DNA of 64,000 nucleotides from Lucifuga dentata (GCA_014773175.1 VXCM01000299.1:167382-231381), one strand, 5' to 3'; numbered from the stretch's first letter, positions 35,942-49,443 are shown. Numbers and translations: made by a program. The notes: generated by a model not told the origin, from the sequence alone.

Positions 35942-37507
35942 TCCACATTCCTCTGGACAGCCTTGGCCAGCTGAAGGCGTCAGATGGTGTTTGAATAGGT
36001 GCCACGGCTGAGATATCAGAGCTGTGAAGCTGGAACATATATCACAATTTATTTAGACAGTTAAGTCATGTGTTTTCACTGCTCACGTCTCCTCAAGATG
36101 GTAAGATATTGGTAATAATATCATTTCCTGCGATCTGTCATTTTAATCTAGTTTTCATCAGTGACATCATTGTTGGCATGGCGTTTTGATCAAACTGCAT
36201 GCTTTTTTTTTTTTTGNAAAAAAAAAAAAAAAAAAGCATTTAAATGTTAAATTTCAATTTGGGCTAAATCAATCAGCCGTGTCAGAATGATGTCATTACA
36301 CATTTTTATATCTCTAAGAGTAATTTGATGTGAAGTGTGACCACATGTCTTTAAAGAAGCTCTGTCCGGCTTAGGTAAATCTTGACCACAAGCACTGGCA
36401 GTTTGGTCATTCTCCCAACCGCCAAGCCATTGTGTTGCCGCAGGCCATCTTGTAGAAATGAAACAGTTTTGCCCACAGCCACCGACCACAACAGATGTTC
36501 CCTTGCTTGATGCTCTCCTCAGCATGTGTGTCCTGTTGAGTCTAGAGCCAAGATATACTTTCATAGACTGGCACTGTGTAACAAAAACAAAGAGAAGGGA
36601 TTTCTACAGCCTGGCACCCTGTTAAAGGTTATTAAAAGTGCCGTGTCCTAGATGGAATGTGTGCAAATAGCCATAGCAGGTTGCACGGACATGACGAGGA
36701 CCCAGTCGGTGTCACGATCCAAGTGATTCTAACCACCCCCCCAATCCCGGCCGAGCATGTCCAGAGCCGGGCAGTGTTGGCCCCTGGTGCCCTTGGGCCC
36801 TTTGGTATGTTTGTGAAACACGCAGGAGGGTAAGAACGTGACAGCCTGCCGAGATGCCAGGAGGACTGGGAAGGTTTTGGGAAATGTCTCATTGATGTGC
36901 GAGCGCGCACTGCCGCCCAGGGGGTGCCTGCCTGCTTGGGAACTGGAAGGAAAGGGACAGGGGTCTGACAACAGGGCGAGTGTGCACCGAGAGGGAGTGT
37001 TTGTCCAAGGGATGTACCAGATGTTGACTCACACTGGTTTGCTAATCGGGAGCCACAAGCCCCTGGAGCCATGAGTAAATAGGAATGTCTGCCTTTCTCT
37101 GTCATAACATGGAAATGGAATTGGGTGGGGNGGGGTGTACATATGAAAAGTGAAGAGGAGTGATCATGTGGCAAAGTCCCGTGAAGAAGCATTGGATTGG
37201 TTGAGGAACAGCAGAACAATAAAGGCTTGAGCTTATTCAGGCCTCAAGCTCAAACTGCTCATGTCTCAATTCAGGATAACGGTTTAAAAAACAAACAAAC
37301 TGGGAAGCCAAGTGAGAACAGGGAACGCCCATTCCCACCCACTTTCCATTGTAAATAAGAATCTCTTTTTAATTGACTGTCCAGAGGAATAAATGATAGA
37401 AAGCTGCTACATATAGTGCTCTGTTAGAATGACTGACAGGAATATAGTCTTATTAAGAACTGTGCTGCATACTAAAACAAAAAAAGACAGATATTATGAA
37501 GGGTTTG

Positions 37508-37600
37508 TCTGTATTTTCTTCAGGGACTATATTCCCTGGCAGGGTCATACATTTTCTTCTGTGTAGCTCCATGTTAGATAATGAATCATTTTAAGTGAAA
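37508..37600 (+). mobile_element. TTAAAGGACC MITE, internal fragment
   Basis: Contains GGGACTATATTCCCTGGCAG, CATACATTTTCTTCTGTG and AGCTCCATGTTAGAT, matching the interior of copies C and G. Neither terminal repeat is present. Confidence 0.6.
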
Positions 37601-38561
37601 TAATAAATAAAAAAAATCCCCAAAATTGGACACTTGACAGTGCTCCTCTGCAAGATGAGTAAATTCAGAAAACTATCTTTTCAAAAACTCTTTGGACAAT
37701 ATCAAAATTCAATTTGTTTTTTTTTTTTTTTTTCNTTTTTTTTTTTTTTTTACACAGCAACATCAACATTTTACAGGCTCGTACTGAATTTAAAGTCCTG
37801 CTCTGCAAAGTAACTAACTGGAGCTGACAGGTAAAATATATGGCAAAATAACATAGAACAAAAGGCATTCTCCATTTCCTCTCAAAAGTCTGTTACAGTA
37901 AACTTATTCCAATAGGTCGATTGGATTATTATATTTAGTTAACAGTGCTCAGTCTCACAACAGACCTGAAACTAAAATGGAAACAGTCATCTACTGGGCA
38001 TGATAACCATCAACCAGGAAGCAGACAACAGATCATTCGCTCCATATGCAGAGCAGCGGACAGAGGCTGTTAAACACATTTACACTCCAATAACTTTTGC
38101 AAGTCACAGGCCCTGCGACGAGAGGCAGAGAGAGGACGAGAGACGGCAAAATGCCTGGCCAAGAAGATCAACAAGGAGCTATTGATACCAGAGATCTGTG
38201 CCGGTGTCAGCAAGAGCCAAACAGAATCACAATTGTGGTTTGTGCCAGTAACCTTGTTGACCTTATTTAACCTTGGATTTGGCCAGCTGAGAGCTCCTCC
38301 TCAGACTACAAGTGTCCATTCACAAAGAAAATTGGGCTGCTTGAATCTTACCATTGATATGTGGTGATGCAGAGTCTGTTGCAGCGCCTTTTGTGGTGCT
38401 GTTTTGCTGTGATCCATTTGATTTATCACAGGTTTCCGTTTATTTTAGCTCTGCCTCTCTGAATGTAGCACCGAGGCTTTTAGGATGTTATGGACTTTAG
38501 AAATGCAATGAGAGAGAGAGAGAATTCAGGAGCCCGGCACCTTTCTCAGTCTGTCTGGTAA

Positions 38562-38563
<2 letters not shown>

Positions 38564-38606
<43 letters not shown>
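38564..38606. repeat. (GT)n microsatellite
   Basis: About 21 GT units. Confidence 0.96.
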
Positions 38607-38607
<1 letters not shown>

Positions 38608-39022
38608 TGTAATTACAGCCAGGTCCCCGGCATGGAGCCCAGTTGAAGTATCGTCAGTCTGTCTGTGGCATGCGGTGGTGCTGACCTTCCCTCTCTCCTC
38701 TCCTCTGTTCTCCTCTCCTCTCCTCTCTCCTCAGGCCTGGTGACTCTCTGACTGCCTCTGGCTCCACCACACACCCGAATCCCCCCACCTCCCCCACCAC
38801 ACCAATCACACACAGGTGCTAGGACAGCTAGGACAGCTGGCTGCTCATACATGGGTTTTTGTGCACATTGAATTCTTTCATATTCTTGTATTCATCATTT
38901 AAAATTGTGCGCATATTAATCAATTTTGATGTTTATTAGAAGCTCGCATGATGGTCTGCACCGAGGCTAAACATTTCCCAAAACTGTTTCAACATGAGCT
39001 TTCACTCATCTTAATGTGAAAA

Positions 39023-39026
<4 letters not shown>

Positions 39027-39065
<39 letters not shown>

Positions 39066-39145
39066 TGTGCGTAGTAGTGAAGCCAGCGATCCAGCCGGCT
39101 CCAGACGCTATTTACCTTGCCACTCTCTGTCTGTCTGTCTAACAT

Positions 39146-39209
<64 letters not shown>
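39027..39209. repeat. (GT)n and (CA)n microsatellites in inverted arrangement
   Basis: GT tract at 39027-39061 and CA tract at 39151-39209, 90 bases apart. They can pair as a long hairpin. Confidence 0.95.
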
Positions 39210-39210
<1 letters not shown>

Positions 39211-39954
39211 GTATTACAATAAGTGAGTCTGACATTAATCCATAAGGGTTTCGGTCCTCAGCAGGGCAGAGCTCAGGGCTGTTGAAAATGAAGCAAAGAT
39301 GTGTGATATAACACCACAGAAGAAGAATGGACCAAAGCAGAGGAGGATGAAGAATTCTGGTCCATCACACGATCCAGTTAGTATGAGTCATGAAGTTTCC
39401 CCAAGGAGGAGCATGGCTTTCAGTCAAATCCAAATTCTGGACAGCATCATGGTGTATGAAGTTGAATGAGTGTTTATTTGCTTGTGTGAGCTGGTTGCTA
39501 ACAGTTTGTTTGCCTTTCTAAAAGGACGTGTGTATCGGCGAGTGTGTCTTAACAATTTTGCATGATTATGTTTGTGTGTACAGTGTGCGCTTAAGTGTGT
39601 GTGCAATCAGCAAGTCTGGAATGTCTCAAGACATGGTGAATCCTGATGATCAACATGGTGATCCTGTGTTACATGTGTTGGGTGCCTGGAGCGTGTTTAC
39701 ACAGAGCATGGTAGAATTTCTCTTTTGTGGTCAAACGAGTGATTTCATGTAGACGATGACAGGCATGCAACCAAATGCAGATGAAAAGTCGACTCCTAAT
39801 ATTTAGGATACAAGAAAAGTCCAAACGTATGCGTGAGATATGACAGGTGACAATCAAAGGTAGAGGATGCATCACATATATCATAAATATCATAAAAGGA
39901 TGGTAAATATATACTGTGTACTGCATTTAATGTATATAATGTGTATGTACATGT

Positions 39955-40085
39955 ACGTATGTATGTATGTATCTATCTATCTAAACATACATACACATAT
40001 ATACATACATATATATACATATATATATTATTATACTACTATTACTATATTATTATATACTATTACTATATTATACTACTATTGC

Positions 40086-40143
<58 letters not shown>

Positions 40144-40209
40144 ATATATCAATACAGATATATACTGTAGATATCCTGTATATAGGTATATATAATCCAT
40201 TAATGGTAA

Positions 40210-40240
<31 letters not shown>

Positions 40241-40402
40241 ATATAGATAATGATATCGATATAGATGAGATAAAGATAAAGATATAGATATATTTGTGAG
40301 TGAGAGACACTGCAAGTGCAAATAAAAGATGAAAGAGAGCCTAGGTAAAGATGCTCAAAGCATCTCTCTCTCTGTCTCTCTCTCTCTCGCTCTCTCGTTC
40401 GT

Positions 40403-40440
<38 letters not shown>
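39955..40440. repeat. Dense cluster of simple repeats
   Basis: In order: GTAT/CTAT tetramers, ATACAT repeats, TA-rich tracts, (TA)n (40086-40110), (GA)n (40111-40140), (CA)n (40211-40238), GATATA repeats, (TC)n (40365-40396) and (GT)n (40402-40438). Nothing coding is supported. Confidence 0.94.
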
Positions 40441-42089
40441 ATATGCACGCAAACACACCCCCTCACTGCATCCAGGGGGGATTTATTTGACCCCTTATTG
40501 CCAGCGGTGAGCCTGTGGCGGAGATGAAAGCATGCCTTCCCAGTGTGGCCCCAGTTTCTATAGCTATGGACACAGACTCACACTGCTCAGGGACAATAGA
40601 TGAGCCCTGCCACTCGCCCCTGCCGCTGCCCCCTTCCCCCCCACCCCATCCGTCACCGCAATCATATTTTCAAAACAATAACACGGCCGAGGGGGGCATG
40701 ATTGAAGTGTGTGCGTGTTTGATCTGTTGGTATGTGGTCGAGTGTGTGTGTGTGTGTCTGTGTGTGTTTGTGTGTGTGTGCGCTAAAGCATCCGAATCCT
40801 TTGTGTGTGTGTATGTGTATGTGTGTGTTATTTTTAGGCACACGTTTGTTATAGCCAAGTGTGAACATGCTTGTTTGACTCTGACCCTGCAAGGGTGTGT
40901 TTGTGTCAGGATGAGTGTTTGAGTGTAGGAGCATGCAGTCCAGAACCGGTTGACCATGTGCATGCTTCTACATTTCTACGTGGAGAAGCAAGTGCAATTG
41001 TGTGTGTGCGTGTGTGTGTGTGCGTGCTGTGAGCCAGGCCTTTGATGGCATGGCTGGAGCGTGCCTAATGTGACTGCTTGCTGGGGTGGGATTTAGGGAG
41101 GGTGAGGTGGGGGTGGCAGCGTTGAGCCTCCTGCCCCAGTACTGTCTACCCTGNCCCCGACAACGCCCCCCACATGTTTTCAGAAGGCATGACATCATCC
41201 TTTTGCACAAAAGGGGCTGGAGCTGGGGTTAATATGGATGTGTGTGTGTGTGTGTGTGTGTGAGTACAAGTGATCCCTTCCCATCAGTCACACACACACA
41301 GACACAGGATTCAGCTCTAATGGAGGGCTTGTCCATCCTCTTATTTCTTTTTATTCTTATTTTTTTGGATTTCTCCATCTCCTCATCTTCGTCTCTCAAA
41401 ACCATTCCTCCTTCTATTAGCGCCCTCTTTTATTTTGAAATGCCTGAACCCTCAAATACAGCCAGTCTCCTCTCGTGCATGCACGCACACACACACACAC
41501 GCCGAGCTAGTGTTTTTCTCTTTCCATTTTCCCAGTCCTTTTTAGAGACTTTCATGTCAATGAATAACATATATTCGATTCTCAGTGTCTGGGGAAAGAA
41601 AGAAAATAAATTGTTTTCAGATTGTTTGTGAGAAGCAGGACACTCAAACTGATTATGAACTGCTGCTGGTGCTTCCCTGATGCTTCCTACTCTCATTTTC
41701 TTCAAAACTTTGGTTGTTTTGTTGTTTTTGTCAACCGATTTGGTTCTCTTCTGGCTTCTCTGCATGCTAAATTCTCAGGGAAGCTTCAAGCCGCTGTTCA
41801 CAAACGGGGCGGGCGAGGGAGAGTTGGAACGCAAAAGCATCAGTGTTGCTGTGTTTCACAACACTTTCAAAAATAAGAACGAATCATAACTGTGCAGACG
41901 ATGATGAATAGCTGATGACTGCATAGCTTTTGCTGTCTGGAACGCTGAGCATCAGGGGCTGAGACGTAAATTTGATTAACTGGAGTGATACGTGTTTTAC
42001 ATGAAACTTAGAGAAGCTTTTTCATATTGGCTTCAGTGAAGAAATTAATAATTGCAACATGATTAATTATCTCAGGTTTTAGCATCCAT

Positions 42090-42681
42090 TTAAAGGACCA
42101 TACCATCCATTTTACATGTTTGAGCCTAATATATTCAATTTTCATACATGTAACGTTACTGATAACCATTTCCCAAAGCATACTCCGGGAACAGTGAGTT
42201 AAAAATGTTTTTCCTACCTTCCAGACCACCATTGGTTTCAGTTCATTCTGGTACCCTATTAAAATCAACTTGTTGATACTTAAAATGTTCTTGGGATAGG
42301 TAATCCATCATCATGAACAATAAACATACTGTATATTCAGATTTTTTCAGAGTTTCATAATTTTAGCATTTAAGTGCAATAAAAAGCGCAGCATGAATGT
42401 ATGTCTCCACCGGGGAATATAGTCCCAAAAGAAGACCTGCGTTTATCTAAAAATTTAAATGACCATGACTTCATAAGGCGTAACCATTAGCAGGTCAAAC
42501 ATGGATTTTTAAGGTGGGTGTATCGCTTGAATATTTGATTTTGAAAGATTGAAATATTTTGCAAAATATCAGGAAAACTGAAATACGGTTTTATACTTTG
42601 TGAAATGATTGTCGGTAATGTAACGTATGAAAATTGAATATATTAGCTCAAACATGCAAAATGGATGGTATGGTCCTTTAA
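42090..42681 (-). mobile_element. TTAAAGGACC MITE, copy F, intact
   Basis: 592 bp with both terminal repeats (TTAAAGGACCATACCATCC ... GGATGGTATGGTCCTTTAA). The internal block reads as the reverse complement of copy B (ATGTATGTCTCCACCGGGG). It lies 126 bp from copy G, in opposite orientation. Confidence 0.85.
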
Positions 42682-42807
42682 GCAAGTAATTTAATCTTTG
42701 TGTGTGTGTGTTTGTGTGTTAGACACTTATTGTATTATGGCAACAAAAAATGTGTTTGCCCACTTACATTGTAAGTGCCTCCAGTTATGACGATCAAATT
42801 CATAACG

Positions 42808-43310
42808 TTAAAGGACCACACCTGTGATTTTTGCATGTTTAATTAACCCTAATAAATACTACCCACATACTGTACATACTAGGTTACTGACAATCATTTT
42901 CCAAAACATAAAACTGTATTTTAGATTTCCTATTATTTTGCAAAATCAACCCAAGTCTTTCAAAATCAAATGTGCATTTAAAATTTGCCTGCTAACACGT
43001 ACATCTGAATGCAGAAGTGACAGTCATTTTCAATTTCTTGATAAAAGCCGTCTTCTCCTGGGACTGTATTCCCTGGTGGAGACATACATTTTCTTCTGTG
43101 CAGCTCCATGTTGGATTGATTAAATAAAGTCACTTTAACAAAAATTTTACTTATATCAAGAATGTTTCAAGTCTCTGTAAGTTGATTTTAATAATGTGCT
43201 GGGATGAAATGAAACCAATGGCAGTCTGGAAGGTAGGAAAAACAATTGCAATATTTACTGTTCCAGTAGTATGTTTTGGAAAATGGTTGTCAGTAACATA
43301 ACATGTATGG

Positions 43311-43390
<80 letters not shown>

Positions 43391-43428
43391 GTGCAGAAAT
43401 GTGCCAAACTAACAGTATGGTCCTTTAA
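42808..43428 (+). mobile_element. TTAAAGGACC MITE, copy G, with expanded microsatellite
   Basis: About 621 bp, starting TTAAAGGACCACACCTG and ending CAGTATGGTCCTTTAA. A (GT)n(TA)n microsatellite has expanded inside the right terminal repeat (43314-43391). Confidence 0.82.
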
Positions 43429-43573
43429 CCATTTAATTAAGGGTTTTGGTTAGGCTGAGGATTTGGTAAGGTTAGGCTTAGTGTCAGGATTAGCCATGTA
43501 GCGGTTGTGGTTATGGTTAGGCTAAGTCCATACAATGTAAGTCCATACAATGTTCCCAACAAGTATCTGGTGT

Positions 43574-43578
<5 letters not shown>

Positions 43579-43623
<45 letters not shown>

Positions 43624-43732
43624 GTTTGACTTTGAGGGTTGCGGAGGGCAAAAGACACAGTCAAAGCCACCAGCATGGCTAATGTCATGGCCACTGAGTC
43701 GTAACTGCCACGCCTACCCTCACACACACACA

Positions 43733-43784
<52 letters not shown>

Positions 43785-43925
43785 TGGACAGTGCTAGAAA
43801 GCACCCAAGTTTTGCATTTCAAGCATGTTCACATATTCTCAGGCACTTTTATCTCTGTTGCCACTTTTTATTTCTCCATGTGTCACATTCTGTCTCTGTC
43901 TCTCTCTCTCTCTCTCTCTCTCCCT
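43579..43925. repeat. (GT)n, (CA)n and (TC)n microsatellite cluster
   Basis: GT at 43579-43620, CA at 43722-43780 and TC at about 43903-43925. The GT and CA tracts are inverted relative to each other. Confidence 0.94.
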
Positions 43926-44041
43926 CTCCCTCCTCTCATAAAAGTGTTGCTTGGAGGTGAGGGCTTCTCGTCCTTGNTCTCTCTCTCCCTCTCCCTCCTC
44001 TCATAAAAGTGTTGCTTGGAGGTGAGGGCTTCTCGTCCTTG
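43913..44041. repeat. 64-bp exact direct duplication around a single N
   Basis: 43913-43976 equals 43978-44041, with N at 43977, next to a TC microsatellite. Assembly artefact. Confidence 0.88.
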
Positions 44042-46344
44042 CCTGTTTAATGGGCCGTCCATTTGCCAACTGTTCCTTTGAGGGGGCCGATGCGTCGGGC
44101 GTCAGAGCCGGGATTTGGGAGGGAGGGTCAGTGCCGCTGGATCAGACAGATGGAGGGGGGTATGGCTCCATTCATTTAGTCTATGTGAACAACAGAGCCC
44201 CACTTCAAACAACAAGCACCCAACCTGCCAGCCTCATCGTCTACAAATGCATACCCGGCACGCAGACGCACACATGTTACAACACATGCGTGCTTGCATG
44301 CGAGCGCATATGCACACGTTAATGAACTAGAACTTTCCTAAAGAAGAAAAATTCTCACCAGAAGATAAAGTTGTCGCTGTTACTGTTAAGGCTGTGGCTA
44401 CCGTTTATCTGCCACCCCTTCTGGAGTGACACACACATGCAAACATGCATATGCACCGCACACTACACACATATGCACAGGGGGCATACAAACACAGGCT
44501 CCACAGTGCCCACCCCCCATTCCAGCCCTTCTTTCCCTGGGACTCCCTTCTCTGCTACCACCAGCCCCCCCTCTTGAATTCACTGGCACTTCCAGAAAGC
44601 TCTGAGGCGCCAGCGGAGTGGGGCTCATCTCTTGGGAACAATAAAGCCAGATCTTCATAAAAACTTCAAAAAGGCCTCGCCAAGTGTTTTATAGGTGCTT
44701 TAAAGGTTTATGGGCCCTGGGGAGGGAGGGAGAGAGAGGGAGACAAATGAGTGATGCAGTCAGTAGGGAGGCAGGCTTCAATTCTCCCATCCACTGCATG
44801 TACACACACATATGCGTACGTACAACATGTGCGCCCCTGATAATCCACTAGCAAGTGCGAGGCTGAAATTGGCTGGTGGTAGGCAGCGTGGGGCGGCGGC
44901 GGCAGGCGCAGGGGCGTCGGAGTGGGATGGAGCGAGAGCGGAGGGGGTGAAACAGGTGATCACTTGTTGCAGAAATGGAATGAAATAAGATGAAAGAGGG
45001 AGACTGTCACCGTGATGACAGCAGAGATGAGATGTTTTTACTGACAGAAGAGCTATGAAGAATCAAGGAGCGATATCGATGTTTTAAAGTACCTGTTATT
45101 TGGATTCCACATGTCTGCAGCATGCATTTAAACACAAAAGAAGCGCAGGCACGGTGTGCCCTTTGCAGGAATTCAAAGTGTCTCAGCAAGAAGGCTGTGT
45201 GCATGTGTATGTGTGTGTAAGGTTATCTTACCAAGGTGTGGATCAACACTATGGCCCCTAATCCTGAGTGACCTCAGAAAGGGTCAAGTCGAAGAGTATG
45301 AAGATGAGGCACTCTGGCACAGAGGAGATTAAAGGACTAAAGCCTGCTCACTTTCAAGATGAAAAGGTTACTGTTTTGCAGGCAGAGAACACACACACAC
45401 ATGCACATGCACATGCATTCACTTTGGGATCTTCCAGCTCAAGTCCAGAGCTTAACAGCCTTCGAATCCAGCTTGTCAGGCAGTGGAATTGCTGATGAAA
45501 TCACCTATCAGATGATTCTCCTGGACACACACGTCTCTCTTTGTCGCTGCTCAGCTGCAGATATTTCGATGAGTCACGGATCGCTGCTTCCAAGCGAAGC
45601 ACACCCCACTTTGAAACTCTTTTATGAGCATGAATAGCCACTATTCAGGGCAATTTTGGAATGTTTTCTTAATAGGTATTCAGAGATATGCCAGGGGATA
45701 TATTTAGCACGGGTCCTCATGGAGTCTGAAGGTTTAAAATTAGGAGGTGTCAGAATTCCAGTACAATTCTTAAGTTACTGTCAATAAACAGTAACGGGCT
45801 TCTCTTAAAGGCGTAGTATGTTGGCAAGGATGGATTATGGCATGATTTGTGTATGATAAGCCATGTGGGAACTTGTATGCATTTCTCTGTGAACATATAT
45901 GAAAGTGTAAATCTTCTGCATGGTACACTTGCGCATTTACACAGCTATATATCAAGACTCCCGCATGCACGGCAGTATGTTTGTGTGTATTTGTGCATCC
46001 ATCTGCGCATTAGTGTTTGTAGGATCTGTTGACAGGGAAGCATGCAGCTTTTATTTGCTCAAGGGTTGAAAAAACACACACTGCTAGCAAGGGAGCGCAG
46101 TGATATGAGCCTGTTGAAAGCAGCCTGGCTGGCTAGAATCAACCATAGAATTATGATTCATCTAAACTTTTTATATACTTTGTAATATAATGACAGAGGT
46201 ATGCAGAATAAAGGGTTATTTATGCATGCAAAGTTGCTGCACACTGGTTGTTAAATCTTTTTAATAATTCTTTGCAGAAGTAAGGACGTGAAACTTTCAA
46301 CAGTACGCATTTAATCAAGGTTTTCTTTTAAGAGGTATTATATA

Positions 46345-46655
46345 CAACTATCCATCCATTTATCCATCCATCCATTATTCCTGCTTATCCTATTCAGGGT
46401 CATAAGGGGCTGGAACCTATATCCCAGGATTCAAAGGGTTAGAATCAGGCCCAGGTCACATCCACAGAAAAACTCATTCACACTAACATTTTTAGAGTTT
46501 CCAGTGTACCTACTCTGCATGTTTTTGGCTGGAAGGAACCCATGCAGACACAGGGCAACATGCAAACTCTGCAGGGAAAGGTCCCGGCTGGATTTGAACC
46601 CAGGACCTTGTTGCTGAGAGGCGAAGGTGCCATTGAGCATCTGAGCCACCAAACA
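46345..46655 (-). mobile_element. tRNA-derived SINE (V-SINE type) with (GGAT)n tail
   Basis: Read on the minus strand it starts GGTGGCTCAGATGC (A-box-like) and has a clear RNA polymerase III B box, GGTTCAAATCC (46600-46590). It continues through the conserved central region TTTGCATGTTGCCCTGTGTC and ends in a GGAT tetramer tail near 46345. This structure is that of the widespread fish V-SINE families. The copy is diverged and probably inactive. Confidence 0.7.
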
Positions 46656-47350
46656 ACTTCCGTGTCAGAGAATTTCAAATGCGTTAAGCTTATTTTATGC
46701 TTGACACATCCACGAGGCCGCATGGGTCTGCTCAGACAACTTAACGTCACACAGAAAGACGCCCTGTCTCACAGGGTCTGCACGCCATCTATTTAACCTG
46801 TCCATGCACATTCCAGAATTCTGTAACTCTGTGTGGGGGGAGAAAAAAAGGGAGGATCTGCTAGTGGCGGAGCTTCATAATACAGGTGTGTACATGATCC
46901 CACAATGAAAAATCATCTAGATAGTGAGACAATTCCTGGCGCAAAATCTAACAAAACTTTAGAAAAGAAGAGAATTGTGCTGAAAGGCATGAAAAAGAAA
47001 GATGTCAATCTGTGAAAGCTAAGAAGAAAGTGAATGGGAGAAGCAGGGACCCAGGGAGGACAAATGACATGGCAGCTTGACATAATGAAAATCACTTGTT
47101 ATCATAGGCAACACCATTTATAATCAACCAACTTCTTCCTGATGCTATGTGCTGCTCTACAGTTTAGGATAATATCAGATTGCTATGAGAAAACCGCAGA
47201 GTATAAAACCTCCATCCATCTGCTCATCACATTTCCAAGTTGGTTCATGTCCGTGCGAATGCCCATGAGGAAAGCATGATTCAGCCTTTACTTTTTGGCA
47301 ACAGTAATACCAGTAATTTTTAAACAATACTTTAAAGTTGCCTTGTATGG

Positions 47351-48062
47351 AAGAAAAATAGGGTCATAAAGATGTGAATTTAAATCAAGACTGAATTTAA
47401 AAGCCACAAATTCAGATCTCAAAATTCAAGTTGTGTATATTCAAAATGCAATATGCACATTGAGAGACATATCCCACACAGCTGCTTCTAAGTTAGCCTC
47501 GTGGCTACTGTTAGCCCACCAACACGAATTAACACAGTACCCACACCCTTTCACATTTAAATGCAGTTTAATTAGACATTAAAAGTAATAAAGTGGAATA
47601 AATGCCCATCATTGGCCCGCCATTGTTCAATGACTACCTTCTTCTACTTGTGAAATCACGGCAGAATGCAAGCTGATAGGCCAAAAGTAGGATCGATTGC
47701 AGCCCGATTTGATTGCCTATCCTTGGTATCCTGGATGTTCTATGTGAATTTTTTTAATCTGAATTTTTTCGATCTGAAATTTTCAATTTAAGTTTTTTCA
47801 ATCTGAATTTTTACAATCTGAGTATATTTGATCTGAAATTTTTCACATCAATTTTTTTCAATCTGAATTTTTACAATCTGAGTATATTTGATCTGAAATT
47901 TTTCACACCAAAATTTTTTCAATCTGAATTTGTTTTTAAACTGAATTTGAGCAACCTGAATATGATTTTTTGAATATACGCAACTTGAATTTTGAGATCT
48001 GAATTTGTGGCTTTAAATTCAGTGTTGATTTATATTCAGATCTTTATGACCCTATTTTTCTT
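47351..48062. mobile_element. Foldback element with about 105-bp inverted repeats and internal tandem repeat
   Basis: The left arm (47351-47460) and right arm (about 47950-48062) are nearly perfect reverse complements, both containing AAGAAAAATAGGGTCATAAA and CACAAATTCAGATCTCAAAA when read inward. The interior holds a block (47750-47945) built on AATCTGAATTTTT, including two nearly identical units of about 62 bases. No coding sequence is present. Confidence 0.75.
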
Positions 48063-49443
48063 CAATACCTTGGGCCATATGTTTATGTAAAAACTGCATC
48101 AGTCCCAATAAGCAATACAGAAACTCATCTCACCAAACTGACAAATGAGAGTTTGGGAGTAAATTATGACCCGTTCCCTAAAAAAAAAAAAAAAAAAAAN
48201 AAAAAAAAAAAAAAAAAAAACGTTTTGGTTCCATCTCATATCACATCAGCGATCACACACAGAGCATGCTGACAAACATGAGCGTGCTGTGTGCAGTGTA
48301 GTGATATAGTAACATGATTTCATAACTTTTGCTCTTGCTGCATTAGTGTGCAAAGTCTCTAGCTGTCCAGCTTCAACGTGTAGCGTTTGGTTTGGATGTG
48401 TTTTGGCAGGTGGAAATGCCAGTGGAGCATTACTGTCTCAGCCAGATGTTCAGTGTCTACAAAATTATCACGTGTGGAATAATAACTGAGATGTTGCCAA
48501 CTAAGGACTTGAGGAATACAACAAATTATGTGTTATCAGTTATTTCATAGATCAGAATGATATAGTCCATGATTTAATGTTCAGTAAAATTGTTCTGTGT
48601 CTATAGTTTTGATTTACTGCTACCAAATGATCTTTTTGCATTGTCTCTTTATGCTTAAATAACTCTTTTCACTGGCATAACTCAGACTCTGCACTGTTGT
48701 TTTAAGCTTGCAAATTAGTCTGGAACGTTTGTGGAACGCTGCTGAATGTGACAGCACCGAGTCTCCAAAACTATATTTCAGTCTCTAATGAAAAATGGGG
48801 GGAGTTAAATTCTGTATTTATGTCAAGTATTTTCCTAATGGTAAGCCTAAACGCCATTTCAGAAGTGACATCTCCTGGAGAAAGGCGCTCCAAAGCAGGC
48901 AACATGAACGTCATTGCTAACATCATCCCTGGCGACGGCATGCTGCAGGCCTCATGTTGCTCTAGTCCTTCATTTGTGCTCTGAGATTGTCTCTGCAGCT
49001 GCCCACAATTCGCTTTTCATCAACTGGGCAGCAAACACTGGTGAGATCATTGCAATACAGCATCTGTAGGGACAAGTGCCTCTGTCATTTATTCTCCATT
49101 CATATCAAGCAAACGGGTGGCTTTTTAGAGGGGAATGATGCATGTGGATGAAACTCCAAACTAAAAGAATAAGCCCCGGTGAAAATTTGGTCTAGGCACA
49201 CTTGAAATATAACCTTGTTATGCTTCTTATGTTTGCCAGGGTGTGCCAAAAAATATTGAATCTAGTGGATTTTGAAGCTCTTCAGCTGTGACAATGTAGT
49301 TACAGATGGTGTTTAAAGTGTTTTAATGGACCATCTCTGACACAGAAATACTAAAAAGGAGAAAAAAGAGGCAACATTAAATCTTATTTCTCACATTGAG
49401 GTTAGCAGGTTCCTACAATCGTGATCCGTTACAAGAAAAGAAA
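48063..49443. other. Gene-poor interval
   Basis: Poly(A) run with an N at 48200, then complex sequence. No coding exon or repeat recognised. Confidence 0.4.

Larger units (their letters stand above)
33149..42089. other. Gene-poor interval between the ankfn1-family gene and noggin
   Basis: No exon supported. Contains GT/CA/GA tracts, C- or G-rich runs with N's (34664, 37131, 41154), an A/T hairpin with an N (36202-36235), a poly(T) run (37717-37752) and the dense simple-repeat cluster at 39955-40440. The stretch 34830-35100 is complex and repeat-free. Confidence 0.4.
43429..46344. other. Gene-poor interval
   Basis: Microsatellite cluster, one assembly duplication, a short CGG-rich patch (44880-44920) and scattered CA runs. 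No gene seen. Confidence 0.4.

Noticed and set aside
39867..40250. 127-codon Tyr/Ile/His-rich frame
   Set aside because: Entirely translated simple repeats.
47750..47945. CRISPR-like regular repeats
   Set aside because: Units are contiguous and degenerate without distinct spacers, and the genome is eukaryotic; it is the tandem interior of a foldback element.
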